NCBI RefSeq assembly: GCF_001677275.1
Contig: NZ_CP016178.1
Span: 62,001 to 126,000, forward strand
DNA from: Vibrio breoganii
GTDB taxonomy: Bacteria; Pseudomonadota; Gammaproteobacteria; Enterobacterales; Vibrionaceae
Direction: 5' to 3'
Length of the DNA: 64,000 nucleotides
Positions 26,640 through 36,000 of this stretch are shown in pieces; position 1 is the stretch's first letter, and every line of letters starts with the position of its first letter. A model generated the notes under the pieces. That model was not told the origin of the DNA. It worked only from the letters and a program-made list of their open reading frames with translations, and did no database searches. The position numbers were made by a program, and so were the translations under genes.

Positions 26640-27110
26640 GTGGCTTTGAATACACGTTTTTTCACGGTAGGTGAGGCGGCCAAGCGTTGTGGGGTTGCGA
26701 CGTCGACCTTGCGTTTTTACGAGAGTAAAGGGCTGATAGAAAGCATCAGGACAGAAGGCAATCAAAGGCGCTATCCAGCTAGTACCATTAGGGTTATTTC
26801 CGTTATCAAGGCAGCGCAACAAATAGGGGTGAGTTTAGAAGAGATCAAACTTGCACTGAAAACCCTGCCTAATCATAAACAGCCAACCAAAAAAGACTGG
26901 GCTCGAATGTCCAAGCAGTGGGCAGCATCTTTGGATCAAAAGATACTCGAGATGCAACGACTCAGAGACAACCTAGACGGTTGTATTGGCTGCGGATGTC
27001 TGTCGCTAAAAAGCTGCAAGTTATTCAATCCAGAAGATACCGCATCTGCGCAAGGAACAGGTGCTAGATATCTAATCGATGGCTCGCCAACGGCGGAAGA
27101 TCAGTCTTGA
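26640..27110 (+). CDS. soxR: Redox-sensitive transcriptional activator SoxR
   Basis: A 156-residue MerR-family regulator. The N-terminal helix-turn-helix (FTVGEAAKRCGVATSTLRFYESKG) is followed by a dimerisation helix and the [2Fe-2S] cluster motif CIGCGCLSLKSC about residues 119-130. Redox-cycling compounds oxidise the cluster and activate transcription. GTG 26640 is the start; a SoxR box lies immediately upstream, and the predicted transcription start is only a few bases before GTG. Its last 10 bases overlap the convergent lipoprotein gene. No soxS is seen nearby, as is usual outside enterics. Confidence 0.93.
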   Translation: MALNTRFFTVGEAAKRCGVATSTLRFYESKGLIESIRTEGNQRRYPASTIRVISVIKAAQQIGVSLEEIKLALKTLPNHKQPTKKDWARMSKQWAASLDQKILEMQRLRDNLDGCIGCGCLSLKSCKLFNPEDTASAQGTGARYLIDGSPTAEDQS

Positions 27111-27451
27111 GGTGGCTTTGGTGGGCACTTGTACGCGGTACCCACAAAGGTTGCTGAGGTTTTGAAGTAGTGAGGGCTAAGTAAAACCACAGTATTCGCA
27201 TTGGTTAAGTACGCATTGTTTTTTATCTCGTTAATTGCCCCTTGAATAAGCACATCATTGGGGTAAAAAAGATAAGAATACCAATGCCCTTCACTGCCCG
27301 TGACTTCCCCAACCCATTTACAGTTTCTTACCAAGGGTGCATTGTTAGTGCGAACTTGTACGTGTTTTGCTTCTGGCATCAGCGCTATTTCTGGCGAAGT
27401 ACACCCCACCAAAACTATTGAAAACCCCAATGCTAGCCAATGTTTCATCAT
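27101..27451 (-). CDS. DUF4156-type lipoprotein
   Basis: A 116-residue protein with a lipoprotein signal (lipobox LVGC, cysteine at residue 17). The mature part, with VRNCKWVGEVTG and NDVLIQGAINEIKNNAYLTNANTVVL, matches the DUF4156 family of small envelope lipoproteins with two further cysteines. Function unknown. It overlaps the 3' end of soxR tail to tail by 10 bp. Confidence 0.75.
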   Translation of the reverse strand: MMKHWLALGFSIVLVGCTSPEIALMPEAKHVQVRTNNAPLVRNCKWVGEVTGSEGHWYSYLFYPNDVLIQGAINEIKNNAYLTNANTVVLLSPHYFKTSATFVGTAYKCPPKPPQD

Positions 27452-27628
27452 TTCCCTTAATCTGCCGATAGTATCGGCTCAAATACAACACACTTAATGA
27501 ATTGTTAGCGAAGAACTATTTAAATTCAATTGTTTAACCGTTTTCTTTTGCATTAGTTTTGTGATTTATTAAAGTACTGAACAACAAGACTCATCACTGA
27601 AGGTGAGTTGAGGACTTGAGACCCCTAA

Positions 27629-28639
27629 ATGGAACTGTGCACGGCGAGACTATCCCTCACATCTTTATCTGAACACGACTGGACACTGTTTCATAGTTTG
27701 CATGTGGATGAGCGTGTAATTGAACTGTGTTTTGACAAGCCCAGCCTTCAGGATATTAAGTTACGCTTTCAAGCGAGAATCCAGCCTTGGAGTAAGAACT
27801 CTCTTCACTGGTTGTGTTTGGTAATAACCGAACGTGTCTCAGGGCAACCAGTTGGGCTGACAGGGTTTTGTATGCAAGATGAGGTTGCAGAAGTCGGCTA
27901 CATGCTACTGCCTGAGTTTCATGGGAAGGGCTATGCGACAGAATCATTGCAATACTTGATCGACTGGGCAAGGCACACCCATGGCATTGAGCAGTTTTCC
28001 GCGACGGTAACCCAAGGCAATCTTGGCTCTGAGCGAGTGCTGGAAAAAGCTGGTTTTACCCTAGCTAAAATTATCCCTGATGCTTATGTGATAAAGGGTA
28101 TCTCTCATACCGACCACATATATCAGCGTTCCATTCAGACTCCCTCTGCAGTGAATACGATTTTATTTGATTGGGGCGATACCTTGATGGTTGATTTGCC
28201 TGATCAACAAGGAAAGATGTGCGACTGGCCTGAGGTCTTTACGGTAGAAGGCGCTATCGAGGCGCTTCAAGAACTTTCCAAACGTTATCAAATTTACGTA
28301 GCGACCAATGCAGAAGACTCAACCGAAAGTGACATCCACAAAGCCTTTCACAGAGCGGGTTTAGCCACGTTCATCTCTGGATACTTCTGCAAAGCGAATC
28401 TTGGTATAGGTAAGGGGAGTGCCGAGTTCTTTTGCAAGATAGCGCAAGATTTAGGTGAGTCCACTGAGTCGATGTTGATGGTTGGAGATACGCTAGATAA
28501 AGACATCAACCCTGCTATCGAAGCAGGATTGAAGGTGGTTTGGCTTAATCCACAACATACGCTTGTGGAAGGGGATCAAGATATTCCTCAGATTGACACC
28601 CTATATGAGCTACCCGATGCAGTGAAGAAATTGCAGTAA
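27629..28639 (+). CDS. GNAT acetyltransferase fused to HAD-family hydrolase
   Basis: A 336-residue two-domain protein. Residues 1-168 are a RimJ-like GNAT domain (EVGYMLLPEFHGKGYATESL acetyl-CoA loop, NLGSERVLEKAGF). Residues 175-336 are a HAD hydrolase: nucleophile motif ILFDWGDTL with Asp181, motif II ATNAED, lysine region GIGKGSAEFF, and motif IV MVGDTLDKDINPA. Fusion of the two in one chain is uncommon; the HAD part could be a phosphatase acting on the same substrate. No frameshift is involved. Stands alone, with the stop seven bases from the convergent reductase gene. Confidence 0.85.
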   Translation: MELCTARLSLTSLSEHDWTLFHSLHVDERVIELCFDKPSLQDIKLRFQARIQPWSKNSLHWLCLVITERVSGQPVGLTGFCMQDEVAEVGYMLLPEFHGKGYATESLQYLIDWARHTHGIEQFSATVTQGNLGSERVLEKAGFTLAKIIPDAYVIKGISHTDHIYQRSIQTPSAVNTILFDWGDTLMVDLPDQQGKMCDWPEVFTVEGAIEALQELSKRYQIYVATNAEDSTESDIHKAFHRAGLATFISGYFCKANLGIGKGSAEFFCKIAQDLGESTESMLMVGDTLDKDINPAIEAGLKVVWLNPQHTLVEGDQDIPQIDTLYELPDAVKKLQ

Positions 28640-28646
28640 GTTAGAG

Positions 28647-29180
28647 TTACCGAGTGCGGATAAAGGTGTTCTTCACCATATGATCCGCTAACCTTTCGCA
28701 GCCTAGGTGCTTAAACTTCAAGGGTGCGGATAATTCGGAAAACAAAGGGATACCTCCTCCAAGAAGTATAGGGATGGTGGTGATAATGAGTTCATCTATA
28801 AGATCGTGTCGCAGGAAGCTTTGTATAGTCTTGCCGCCATCAATATAGAGCTTTTCAAAGCCTTTTTGATTGAGGGATTGAACAATATCAGGTAGCTCAC
28901 CATTAACTAAAAATACCTTGCCGTCTAACCCTTCCGGTACCTTAGTAAGTGTGTTACTTAGCACAAAGACCGGCTTTGAATACGGCCAATCCACACCAAA
29001 ACTGATCACTATATCTAGAGTATTTCGCCCCATTATCAGTGCATCAACGCGATCCATAAGCGCAGCAAACCCAAAATCTGAACCCTCAGGGTTTGGCACA
29101 TCATATAGCCAATCAATGTTGTTATTTTTGTCGGCGATGAAGCCATCAAGGCTGGTGGCGATGTAAACGATGTTTGGCAT
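28647..29180 (-). CDS. Dihydrofolate reductase-fold protein (RibD C-terminal type)
   Basis: A 177-residue protein with IATSLDGFIADKNNNIDWL at the N-terminus, ALIMGRNT and KLYIDGGKTIQSFL, all typical of the RibD-C/DHFR-like family (YwjB/YyaP). These are NADPH-binding reductases of mostly unknown substrate. Tail to tail with the GNAT-HAD gene. Confidence 0.85.
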   Translation of the reverse strand: MPNIVYIATSLDGFIADKNNNIDWLYDVPNPEGSDFGFAALMDRVDALIMGRNTLDIVISFGVDWPYSKPVFVLSNTLTKVPEGLDGKVFLVNGELPDIVQSLNQKGFEKLYIDGGKTIQSFLRHDLIDELIITTIPILLGGGIPLFSELSAPLKFKHLGCERLADHMVKNTFIRTR

Positions 29181-29242
29181 GGAATACTCCGATTAGATTG
29201 CAATTTAATAAGAATATCCCATCGATGACAAAAGAGTACCGA

Positions 29243-30559
29243 CTAAGAGTCCAAGCGGTATGATTCAAACAGCTTCGCTACATCCACCTTAGCATTGAGT
29301 CTTGCAGCGAGAAGGTATAGCCCACCGATCTTGCGATGCAAGAAAAGGGCATCTGCTGGTGGTGTGTGCCAGTAGTCTTGTTCCATACTGAGCACAGTGC
29401 CGGCTTGGCTGAGCCTTTGGGCTAGGTTGCTTGAGCCGAAGTCATAATTACCATCAAATTTTAGTGGCTCACAGGCGAGCTTGACGAGGTTGAAGATGGC
29501 TTGCTTTTGCTCTGGTATTATCTGTTTGCTGAAGAAGCCTATTTGAGTCAGGGCTTGGTCGAGACCCTTATCGTCGTTATTGATGACAGAGGTAAAGGCG
29601 AGGCGATAGCCATCGCTAATATTTTCGTTGTAGGCACGGGTTGCGCCAAAGTCTAGAAGTACGACTTTCTGCTGACTCTCATCATAGAGGAAGTTGGCAA
29701 AGTTGGGGTCTGTTTGCACCAACTTAAAGCTAAAGATCTCTTTGAAAAGCAATTCCAATAGCAGTGTCATCACTCTGTCTCGGGTGTGCTGATCCGCGTG
29801 TTGGAGCGACTCTATGGGCTCGCCGTTCACGTGAGTCATAGCTAGGACACTGTCGGTGGTAATGTCGCTAAGAACCTCAGGAATCACAAAGTCAGGGCTA
29901 TCTGTTAATAACAACTTGTAGCGATTGAGCAGGTCCGCTTCTAGAAGATAATCGGCCTCTGCGTGCAGTTGCTTTTTTGCTTCTTCGAGCAGGTCTTTGT
30001 AGTCCACGCCCTTTGGAATTAACCCGACAACGTTGAGCAGGGTGCCTACATTATCTACGTCACTATCGATACTTTGCTTGATGCCGGGATACTGAACCTT
30101 AATTGCTAGCTTGGTTCCGTCGTCGGCATGGGCTTGATGTACCTGTCCAATGGAGGCGCTGGCTATCGGCTTGAAATTAAACTCAATGAAGTTTTGTTGC
30201 CAATCTTGTCCAAGCTCATCACAAAGCACTGTCGCTAACTGTTTGGTGGGCATAGGAGAGGCGTCAGAGCGAAGCCTTGATAATATGTCGGCAAGCTCTG
30301 GGCTGATGAGATCCCCCGCATCCATGGACATCAATTGCCCTACCTTCATTGCCGCGCCTCTAAGGTGTGCGAGTTGGTCGGCCACTCTTTTAATATTGTT
30401 AGGGGTTAAAAGAAGGTCTTTGGCTTTGGGCTTTTTACCCTGCGCAAGCTGTTTTGCTCCTTCGGTAACCATAGCGCCACCCACTCTCGTTGCGAGTGAT
30501 GCAAACTTGCCAAAGCGGGAGAGTCGGTGAGTGGGTACTTTGCTTTCTTGAGAAGCCAT
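29243..30559 (-). CDS. ABC1/UbiB-family atypical kinase
   Basis: A 438-residue protein with the KxGQ motif (LRGAAMKVGQLMS), the Ala-rich nucleotide loop region (PIASASIGQVHQAHADDG), VKVQYPG with the conserved lysine, TDPNFANF and LLDFGATRAY. ABC1/ADCK proteins bind ATP and support ubiquinone synthesis or lipid-linked functions. This is the AarF type without C-terminal membrane helices, so it is not UbiB itself. Confidence 0.88.
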   Translation of the reverse strand: MASQESKVPTHRLSRFGKFASLATRVGGAMVTEGAKQLAQGKKPKAKDLLLTPNNIKRVADQLAHLRGAAMKVGQLMSMDAGDLISPELADILSRLRSDASPMPTKQLATVLCDELGQDWQQNFIEFNFKPIASASIGQVHQAHADDGTKLAIKVQYPGIKQSIDSDVDNVGTLLNVVGLIPKGVDYKDLLEEAKKQLHAEADYLLEADLLNRYKLLLTDSPDFVIPEVLSDITTDSVLAMTHVNGEPIESLQHADQHTRDRVMTLLLELLFKEIFSFKLVQTDPNFANFLYDESQQKVVLLDFGATRAYNENISDGYRLAFTSVINNDDKGLDQALTQIGFFSKQIIPEQKQAIFNLVKLACEPLKFDGNYDFGSSNLAQRLSQAGTVLSMEQDYWHTPPADALFLHRKIGGLYLLAARLNAKVDVAKLFESYRLDS

Positions 30560-30636
30560 GTAGGTTTTGTCCCTGTATCAGATGCTTTCTAAATTAGAGA
30601 CTTATACCAGAGCTGACAAGCTTAAGATCAGTAATT

Positions 30637-30670
30637 AAAAGCCCTGCGGCATAAATGCGACAGGGCTTTT
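30637..30670. terminator. Rho-independent terminator after katA
   Basis: AAAAGCCCTG / CAGGGCTTTT, a 10-bp stem flanked by A and T runs. On the leftward strand it follows katA and the short ORF at 30705-30764. Confidence 0.85.
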
Positions 30671-30704
30671 AAGGGTTATAGCTAGAGCATTTGGTTGAGG
30701 CTGG

Positions 30705-30764
30705 TTACCACATTATCAAATAGCGCTCTTCTAGGGAGAGAATTTGAAAGATACCTTCAAGCAT
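30705..30764 (-). CDS. Possible 19-residue ORF downstream of katA
   Basis: The frame MLEGIFQILSLEERYLIMW starts 12 bases after the katA stop codon, with AGGAG seven bases before its ATG, and ends 35 bases before the terminator. The ribosome site and position are good, but nothing similar is recognised and so short a frame could arise by chance. Confidence 0.4.
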   Translation of the reverse strand: MLEGIFQILSLEERYLIMW

Positions 30765-30776
30765 AATCAGGCTCCT

Positions 30777-32228
30777 CTACTTGGTGACGTCTTCTATATC
30801 GATCCCCATTGCCTTTGCAAGTCCTTCGCCGTATGCGACGTCGGCGTGTAGTGCATGAGTAATATGCTTGTGCTTAATAGGGGTTGAAACTCCATCCATA
30901 GCTCGAGCGGTATTGTCGAACAAGCGCTGCTTTTCATCCTCTGGCATGATGCGGAACAGGTTACCGGCCTGAGTGAAGTAATCGTCGTCTTCACGATGAT
31001 CCCAATGAGTTGCAACACCTTGCAGCTCTAGTGGTGGCTCTGAGAACTCAGACTGCTGAGCCCACTCTTGGTGTTGATTTGGCTCATATCCGATGGTTGA
31101 ACCATAGTTACCATCGGTGCGCATTGCGCCGTCTCTGTGGTAGCTGTGCACAGGACAACGAGGTGCATTTACAGGGATCTGATGGTGGTTAACACCCAAG
31201 CGATAGCGCTGAGCATCACCATAAGAAAACAATCGACCTTGCAACATGCGATCAGGAGAGAAACCAATCCCTGGTACTACAGCAGCAGGGTTGAACGCCG
31301 ATTGTTCTACCTCGGCAAAGAAGTTTTCTGGGTTTTTGTTCAGTTCCAGCACACCTACATCATGCAGAGGGTAGTCCTCATGCGGCCACACTTTTGTCAG
31401 GTCGAATGGGTTGTATGACACTGTTTCCGAATCTTTTTCTGGCATTACCTGGACCTTCAGGTCCCACTTCGGATACGCACCATTTTCAATGTTTTCATAC
31501 AGGTCTTTTTGATGACTTTCGCGATCCTTACCGACTAAAGCTTCCGCTTCCTGATCCGTTAGGTTTTTAATGCCTTGCTGACTCTTGAAATGGAATTTCA
31601 CCCAGAATCTTTCATTGTCTGAGTTAATAAAGCTAAAGGTATGACTGCCGTAACCGTTCATGGTGCGGTAGCTGGCTGGAATACCGCGATCACTCATTAC
31701 AATGGTGATTTGGTGAAGTGCTTCAGGTAAAGAAGTCCAGAAATCCCAATTGTTTTCTGCACTGCGCATATTGGTTCTTGGGTCGCGTTTAACCGCGTGG
31801 TTTAGGTCAGGGAACTTAAGTGGATCGCGCAGGAAGAACACTGGTGTGTTGTTGCCGACTAGATCCCAGTTGCCTTCTTCGGTATAGAACTTAACAGCAA
31901 ACCCGCGAATATCACGCTCGGCATCTGCCGCGCCGCGCTCGCCTGCTACTGTGGTAAAGCGAGCGAATAGGTCGGTTTTTTTACCTACGTCGGAGAAGAT
32001 CTTAGCCTTGGTGAACTGAGTGATGTCGTGGGTTACAGTGAAGGTACCGTAGGCGCCTGAACCTTTAGCGTGCATGCGACGCTCTGGGATAACCTCACGA
32101 TCAAAGTGAGCTAATTTTTCAAGGAACCAAACATCTTGTAGAAGTTGTGGTCCGCGCTTACCCGCAGTAAGAACATTTTGGTTATGTGCGACAGGACAGC
32201 CGCCAGCAGTGGTGAGTTTCTTAGTCAT
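30777..32228 (-). CDS. katA: Monofunctional heme catalase
   Basis: A 483-residue small-subunit catalase. The distal histidine motif is in [30 protein letters not shown] is the conserved Asn region, and the proximal heme Tyr is in [14 protein letters not shown]. It removes hydrogen peroxide in the cytoplasm. ATG 32228 ([10 protein letters not shown]) with GGAAG five bases upstream is preferred over the 24-codon longer frame. Upstream GAGAACGATTATCAATCG partly resembles a Fur box but is not convincing. Confidence 0.95.
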   Translation of the reverse strand: MTKKLTTAGGCPVAHNQNVLTAGKRGPQLLQDVWFLEKLAHFDREVIPERRMHAKGSGAYGTFTVTHDITQFTKAKIFSDVGKKTDLFARFTTVAGERGAADAERDIRGFAVKFYTEEGNWDLVGNNTPVFFLRDPLKFPDLNHAVKRDPRTNMRSAENNWDFWTSLPEALHQITIVMSDRGIPASYRTMNGYGSHTFSFINSDNERFWVKFHFKSQQGIKNLTDQEAEALVGKDRESHQKDLYENIENGAYPKWDLKVQVMPEKDSETVSYNPFDLTKVWPHEDYPLHDVGVLELNKNPENFFAEVEQSAFNPAAVVPGIGFSPDRMLQGRLFSYGDAQRYRLGVNHHQIPVNAPRCPVHSYHRDGAMRTDGNYGSTIGYEPNQHQEWAQQSEFSEPPLELQGVATHWDHREDDDYFTQAGNLFRIMPEDEKQRLFDNTARAMDGVSTPIKHKHITHALHADVAYGEGLAKAMGIDIEDVTK

Positions 32229-32387
32229 AATCACTTCCATTTGTTTATATCTGAGAACGATTATCAATCGCCAATAAAGTGTTGTATTGATGTAAATCAA
32301 ATGTTTGACGTGGATGTGAAGAATGCTTGTAGTATTGTCTTATTTTTGTGACATCCTACAAGTTTTTGTGTAATTTCACAGAAAATT

Positions 32388-32410
32388 AAAGCCTTGATAA
32401 ACAAGGCTTT
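32388..32410 (-). terminator. Terminator of the radical SAM gene
   Basis: AAAGCCTTG / CAAGGCTTT, a 9-bp stem with a 5-base loop, followed on the leftward strand by AATTTTC. Confidence 0.75.
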
Positions 32411-32422
32411 ATATTAGGATTT

Positions 32423-33298
32423 TTACCATGCGAATGTTTGGATTACATTCTCTTTGGTGATTGGGTTGTGAGCAATATTGGCATTGATACGCTCTAGAAA
32501 TGCGGGCCTTGCCGCTGGCATTACGCCTCGCATTGGCGAGATGTTATTGCCATGATCGCCCCAGTAGTAGCAATGGAAATCATCCATATTCTCTAGAAGG
32601 TATTTCTCTTCTTCTAGGATCTGCAAAGGGGTTGGCAAAGTAAACTCGCCGCGATGCAGTTCTTTTTCAAGCTCAGAGCCAGGTTGAATGGCAAGAGCCA
32701 TTGGTGCAATCGCGTCTGGCTTCATGATGTTGAGCAAGCTGGTGGTATTGATAGCGTGCTCCATAGAGCGCTCTTTGCCACCTAAGCCAAAGATAAACGA
32801 GGCTAAGACGCCAATCTTTGCTTCACGTGCCATCTCCATACCCTCGATTGCGTGCTCTCGAGTCATGCGTTTCTTAATTCTTTCAAGTACTACAGGGTCA
32901 CCAGACTCTAAGCCAGAATAGGCCATACTCAGGCCTGCTGATTTAATCTCTTTAAGTTCAGCAACACTCTTGCGACGAAAATCGTTAAACCCTGAGTAGA
33001 GCGCAATGTTCTTGATCTCTGGGAAGGTGGTTTTGATTTTGTCTAAGATCTTAACCAGCATTTCAGTTCGCATCGCCATCACATTGCCATCGGTTAAAAA
33101 GATAGATTCAACGTGCGGGTACAGTCTGCGCGCTTCTTCAATATCTTGAAAGATGCCTTCAATATCTCTGATTTTGAAGCGTTTATCATCAAACATGGTA
33201 CAGAATGTACATTGATTATTACTGCAACCAAGAGTGGCTTGAATCAGTACGCTCTCAGCTTCCATCCATGGACGATAAATTTTACCTTCGTAATGCAT
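32423..33298 (-). CDS. Radical SAM protein
   Basis: A 291-residue protein with the cluster motif GCSNNQCTFC, here Cys-x4-Cys-x2-Cys as in several COG1032-like subfamilies rather than Cys-x3-Cys-x2-Cys. SIFLTDGNVM and SYSGLESGD-like segments (MAYSGLESGD) bind S-adenosylmethionine. There is no B12 domain. The reaction is unknown. ATG 33298 has AAGGAG six bases upstream; the longer frame to 33370 is unlikely. Confidence 0.85.
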   Translation of the reverse strand: MHYEGKIYRPWMEAESVLIQATLGCSNNQCTFCTMFDDKRFKIRDIEGIFQDIEEARRLYPHVESIFLTDGNVMAMRTEMLVKILDKIKTTFPEIKNIALYSGFNDFRRKSVAELKEIKSAGLSMAYSGLESGDPVVLERIKKRMTREHAIEGMEMAREAKIGVLASFIFGLGGKERSMEHAINTTSLLNIMKPDAIAPMALAIQPGSELEKELHRGEFTLPTPLQILEEEKYLLENMDDFHCYYWGDHGNNISPMRGVMPAARPAFLERINANIAHNPITKENVIQTFAW

Positions 33299-33410
33299 AG
33301 AAAACTCCTTAGTGTTGGAGCGAAGAAGTCTACTGTTGCCAAGGCGAGAGATAAATGAGCTGCCAACCAAATCAGTTTTAAGAAAATATTAATAATCGCC
33401 TTAAGACAAT

Positions 33411-33450
33411 AAAAAGCGGCCCCTCTACTTACTGTTTAAGGAGCCGCTTG
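33411..33450 (-). terminator. Terminator of the crotonase gene
   Basis: AAGCGGC / GCCGCTT with a 20-base loop that can pair further (CTCC/GGGG), followed on the leftward strand by TTTTATT. Confidence 0.75.
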
Positions 33451-33476
33451 CAGATGTAAAACGGGAATAGGCTTGA

Positions 33477-34322
33477 TCAGTTGATGTCTTGCACATTCAT
33501 GACCAAGGTATTCCAGTTGCGCTGGTTTTCAATATCGTGTTCCAAACCTTGTTCATCAGCAATGGTGAAGCGTTTTATTGCAGCGGTTTTGCTGGTGGCC
33601 TGATAGAGCCAATAAGCCTCAGCTTTAAGGGCTTCATCAATAGGCTTGTCGATAGATTCGTACACCATTTGCTTACACGCATTAATAGACTCGGCAGGGA
33701 ACTTGGAAATACGTTTCGCTAAGGTATCGACGTACTCACCAATTTCATCGGGCTCTAGTGCTTTATTAATGGTGCCATAGGCTTCGGCCTCATCGGCATC
33801 AAAGTCTCGTGCGCTCAAGATGATCTCTAGGGCTCGCCCTAAACCCACCTGCCTAGCCATCCGTGAGGCACCTCCGCCGCATGGTAGAATTCCCATGCCT
33901 ACCTCCATTTGCATGAACTTAAACTTGCCACGGGCAGCAAATCGCATATCGCAGGCTAGGGCAAATTCATGGCCACCGCCTCGAGCGAAGCCTTCTAGTT
34001 TGGCAATGGTCGCTTGTGGAAGTTTACTGATGCGCTCCAGCACAGACTGAAGATCCAATAGCTTCGCCTCTTCCCGCGAAACCGCTTCTGTAGACATGTC
34101 CTTCAATAGGTTTGTGTCGTAGTGGCAGACCCAAATCTCAGGATTAGCCGATTGGAATACGACTACTTTTACATCCCTATCTCGTTCAAGCCTAAGGGCC
34201 AAGCCATTGAGGTCGGCAAGCATTTCCTGACCTTGTACATTCACAGGGCCAAAGTCGAAAGTGACGGTAAGAATCCCTTCTTCTTGTTCTGCGCTAAAGG
34301 TTGTGTATCCGTCGTAAGCCAT
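33477..34322 (-). CDS. Enoyl-CoA hydratase/isomerase-family (crotonase) protein
   Basis: A 281-residue crotonase-fold protein. ARGGGHEFALACDMRFAA is the oxyanion-hole region and MGILPCGGGASRMARQVGLGRALE the helix that follows. The usual catalytic Glu positions are not clear, so the exact reaction cannot be named. Stands alone, with the MITE about 140 bp upstream. Confidence 0.85.
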   Translation of the reverse strand: MAYDGYTTFSAEQEEGILTVTFDFGPVNVQGQEMLADLNGLALRLERDRDVKVVVFQSANPEIWVCHYDTNLLKDMSTEAVSREEAKLLDLQSVLERISKLPQATIAKLEGFARGGGHEFALACDMRFAARGKFKFMQMEVGMGILPCGGGASRMARQVGLGRALEIILSARDFDADEAEAYGTINKALEPDEIGEYVDTLAKRISKFPAESINACKQMVYESIDKPIDEALKAEAYWLYQATSKTAAIKRFTIADEQGLEHDIENQRNWNTLVMNVQDIN

Positions 34323-34462
34323 ATTGTTACTCCTTAAAATTGGGGCTGAGCGAAAAATGAACGCTCAACACAACTCTATGCAGGGGAACTTCAGACAACA
34401 ATGTGTACTTTCTCAAAACAGTATTAAAGGAAACTAAATAATAAATCTTGAGATTTGTGCTT

Positions 34463-34741
34463 AGGGTCTGTTGACCTTTTGCGATTAAATTTTGCTCGAC
34501 CAGAAGTCATTTAATCAAGGCGAGGGACTTGCCGCCTAGTCATCTAAGCAAAAGTCGCTCAACGATGAGTAAATGGGTTCTGGACGAGCCCTTCTTGCCG
34601 AGCCCTTCGGGTAGCGCTTTGTTGGGCATTTCTACCGCGTTAGTCACTTTTCATGTGGAACCACCACACCTAAAAGCGACTGCCTTGTATTAATACCCAA
34701 CAAATCGCTACAAAAATAACCTCAAAAGATCAACAGACCCT
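34463..34741. mobile_element. MITE, long copy (279 bp)
   Basis: Bounded by terminal inverted repeats AGGGTCTGTTGA and TCAACAGACCCT. The first 100 bases are identical to the copy at 63493. It codes for nothing. The rest of the 34323-34882 intergenic region (560 bp) shows no gene. Confidence 0.85.
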
Positions 34742-34882
34742 AGTAGATTATTAAAGAATGCTTAATTCTCTTTCATGTAATGCTTGAAGATGAATGGTGG
34801 GAATTTGTCTAGACTCTACGGCTAAGCACAGAAATCAGCACCTAGCTGACCAATGATAAAAATACACAAAGGGTGAAATTGG

Positions 34883-35872
34883 ATGAAAGCAACAATCGTA
34901 CGTGAATATGGTGGTGTGGATGCATTTGAAGTAGCAGAAGTATCTAAACCAGAAATCAAAGCGGGTGAGGTATTGGTTCGTGTAGCCGCTACGAGTGTCA
35001 ATACCGTCGATATGATGATACGCGAGATGGGCGAGGGGCTTCCTTTCTCTCCAAAAACACCCGCTATCTTGGGTATGGATTTTGCCGGTACGATTGAAGC
35101 AATAGGCGAGGGTGTATCTGGCTTTGCTGCGGGTGATGAGGTGTATGGTTGCGCTGGTGGTCTGGGTGAGTTGCAAGGTACACTTGCCGAGTTCATGCCT
35201 GCAGATGCAAAATTGATTGCCCATAAACCTAAAAATCTTTCAATGCGTGAAGCGGCGGCTATTCCTCTTGCTGGCATTACCGCCTACGAAGGCTTGGTAC
35301 GTGCAGGAACGAGTGCAGGTCAGAAAGTATTAGTACACGGCGGCTCTGGCGGTGTTGGGCACTTAGCTCTGCAAATCGCAAACCACATGGGCGCAGACGT
35401 TTTTGCTACCGGTCGCGCAGGTGAGCAGGCGCAATTGATGGAGAAACTCGGTGCAACCGCGATTGATTTCACCTCTGAATCTGTTGAGGACTATGTTGCT
35501 AAATATACTCAAGGTGCAGGCTTTGACGTTGTCTATGATTCGGTTGGCGGTGAGAACCTGAAAAACTCCATGGACGCAGCGGCGCTGAATGGTCAGATTG
35601 CAACAACGGTTTCTCTGTTGGAGCTAGATTTGAGCACTGCGCACTTCAAAGGCTTGTCATTGCATGTGGTGTTTATGCTGATCCCAATGATCCACAACTT
35701 TAAGCGCGAAGAGCATGGCCACATCTTGGCAGAGCTTGCGAAGATTGCAGAAGCGGGTGCATTGGTTCCGGTTGTTGATCCTAAGACCTTTGATCTTAGC
35801 CAAACGGGCGATGCACACGCGCACTTAGCCTCTGGTAAGGCGATTGGTAAGGTTGTGGTCAACGTTATTTAA
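34883..35872 (+). CDS. Quinone oxidoreductase-like MDR alcohol dehydrogenase
   Basis: A 329-residue medium-chain dehydrogenase/reductase: GVDAFEVAEV, GMDFAGTIEAIGEGVSGF, HGGSGGVGHLALQIA for the dinucleotide, and YDSVGGENLKNS. The zinc-ligand cysteines are lacking, placing it in the quinone oxidoreductase branch. Substrate unknown. A LysR gene follows 128 bp downstream in the same direction and may regulate it, but the strong terminator between them argues for separate transcription. Confidence 0.88.
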   Translation: MKATIVREYGGVDAFEVAEVSKPEIKAGEVLVRVAATSVNTVDMMIREMGEGLPFSPKTPAILGMDFAGTIEAIGEGVSGFAAGDEVYGCAGGLGELQGTLAEFMPADAKLIAHKPKNLSMREAAAIPLAGITAYEGLVRAGTSAGQKVLVHGGSGGVGHLALQIANHMGADVFATGRAGEQAQLMEKLGATAIDFTSESVEDYVAKYTQGAGFDVVYDSVGGENLKNSMDAAALNGQIATTVSLLELDLSTAHFKGLSLHVVFMLIPMIHNFKREEHGHILAELAKIAEAGALVPVVDPKTFDLSQTGDAHAHLASGKAIGKVVVNVI

Positions 35873-35899
35873 GGCAAGCGACAAGCTCAACTTCTCTTT

Positions 35900-35933
35900 A
35901 ATAAGGCTCACTTTTCTAAGTGGGCCTTATTTA
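35900..35933 (+). terminator. Rho-independent terminator
   Basis: AATAAGGCTCACTT / AAGTGGGCCTTATT, a long stem with one bulge and a TTCTA loop. Confidence 0.85.
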
Positions 35934-36000
35934 TGTCCAAAATTAGCGTATATTTACTTTTATCTAGAAGCTGATGCTGAATCAAAGCAGGCCGAACTAA

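Noticed and set aside
29243..30559. ubiB itself
   Set aside because: No C-terminal membrane helices and not in a ubiE-ubiJ-ubiB operon; a general ABC1-family kinase is the safer call.
32245..32270. Fur box upstream of katA
   Set aside because: GAGAACGATTATCAATCG matches the 19-bp Fur consensus only in part; not enough to call.
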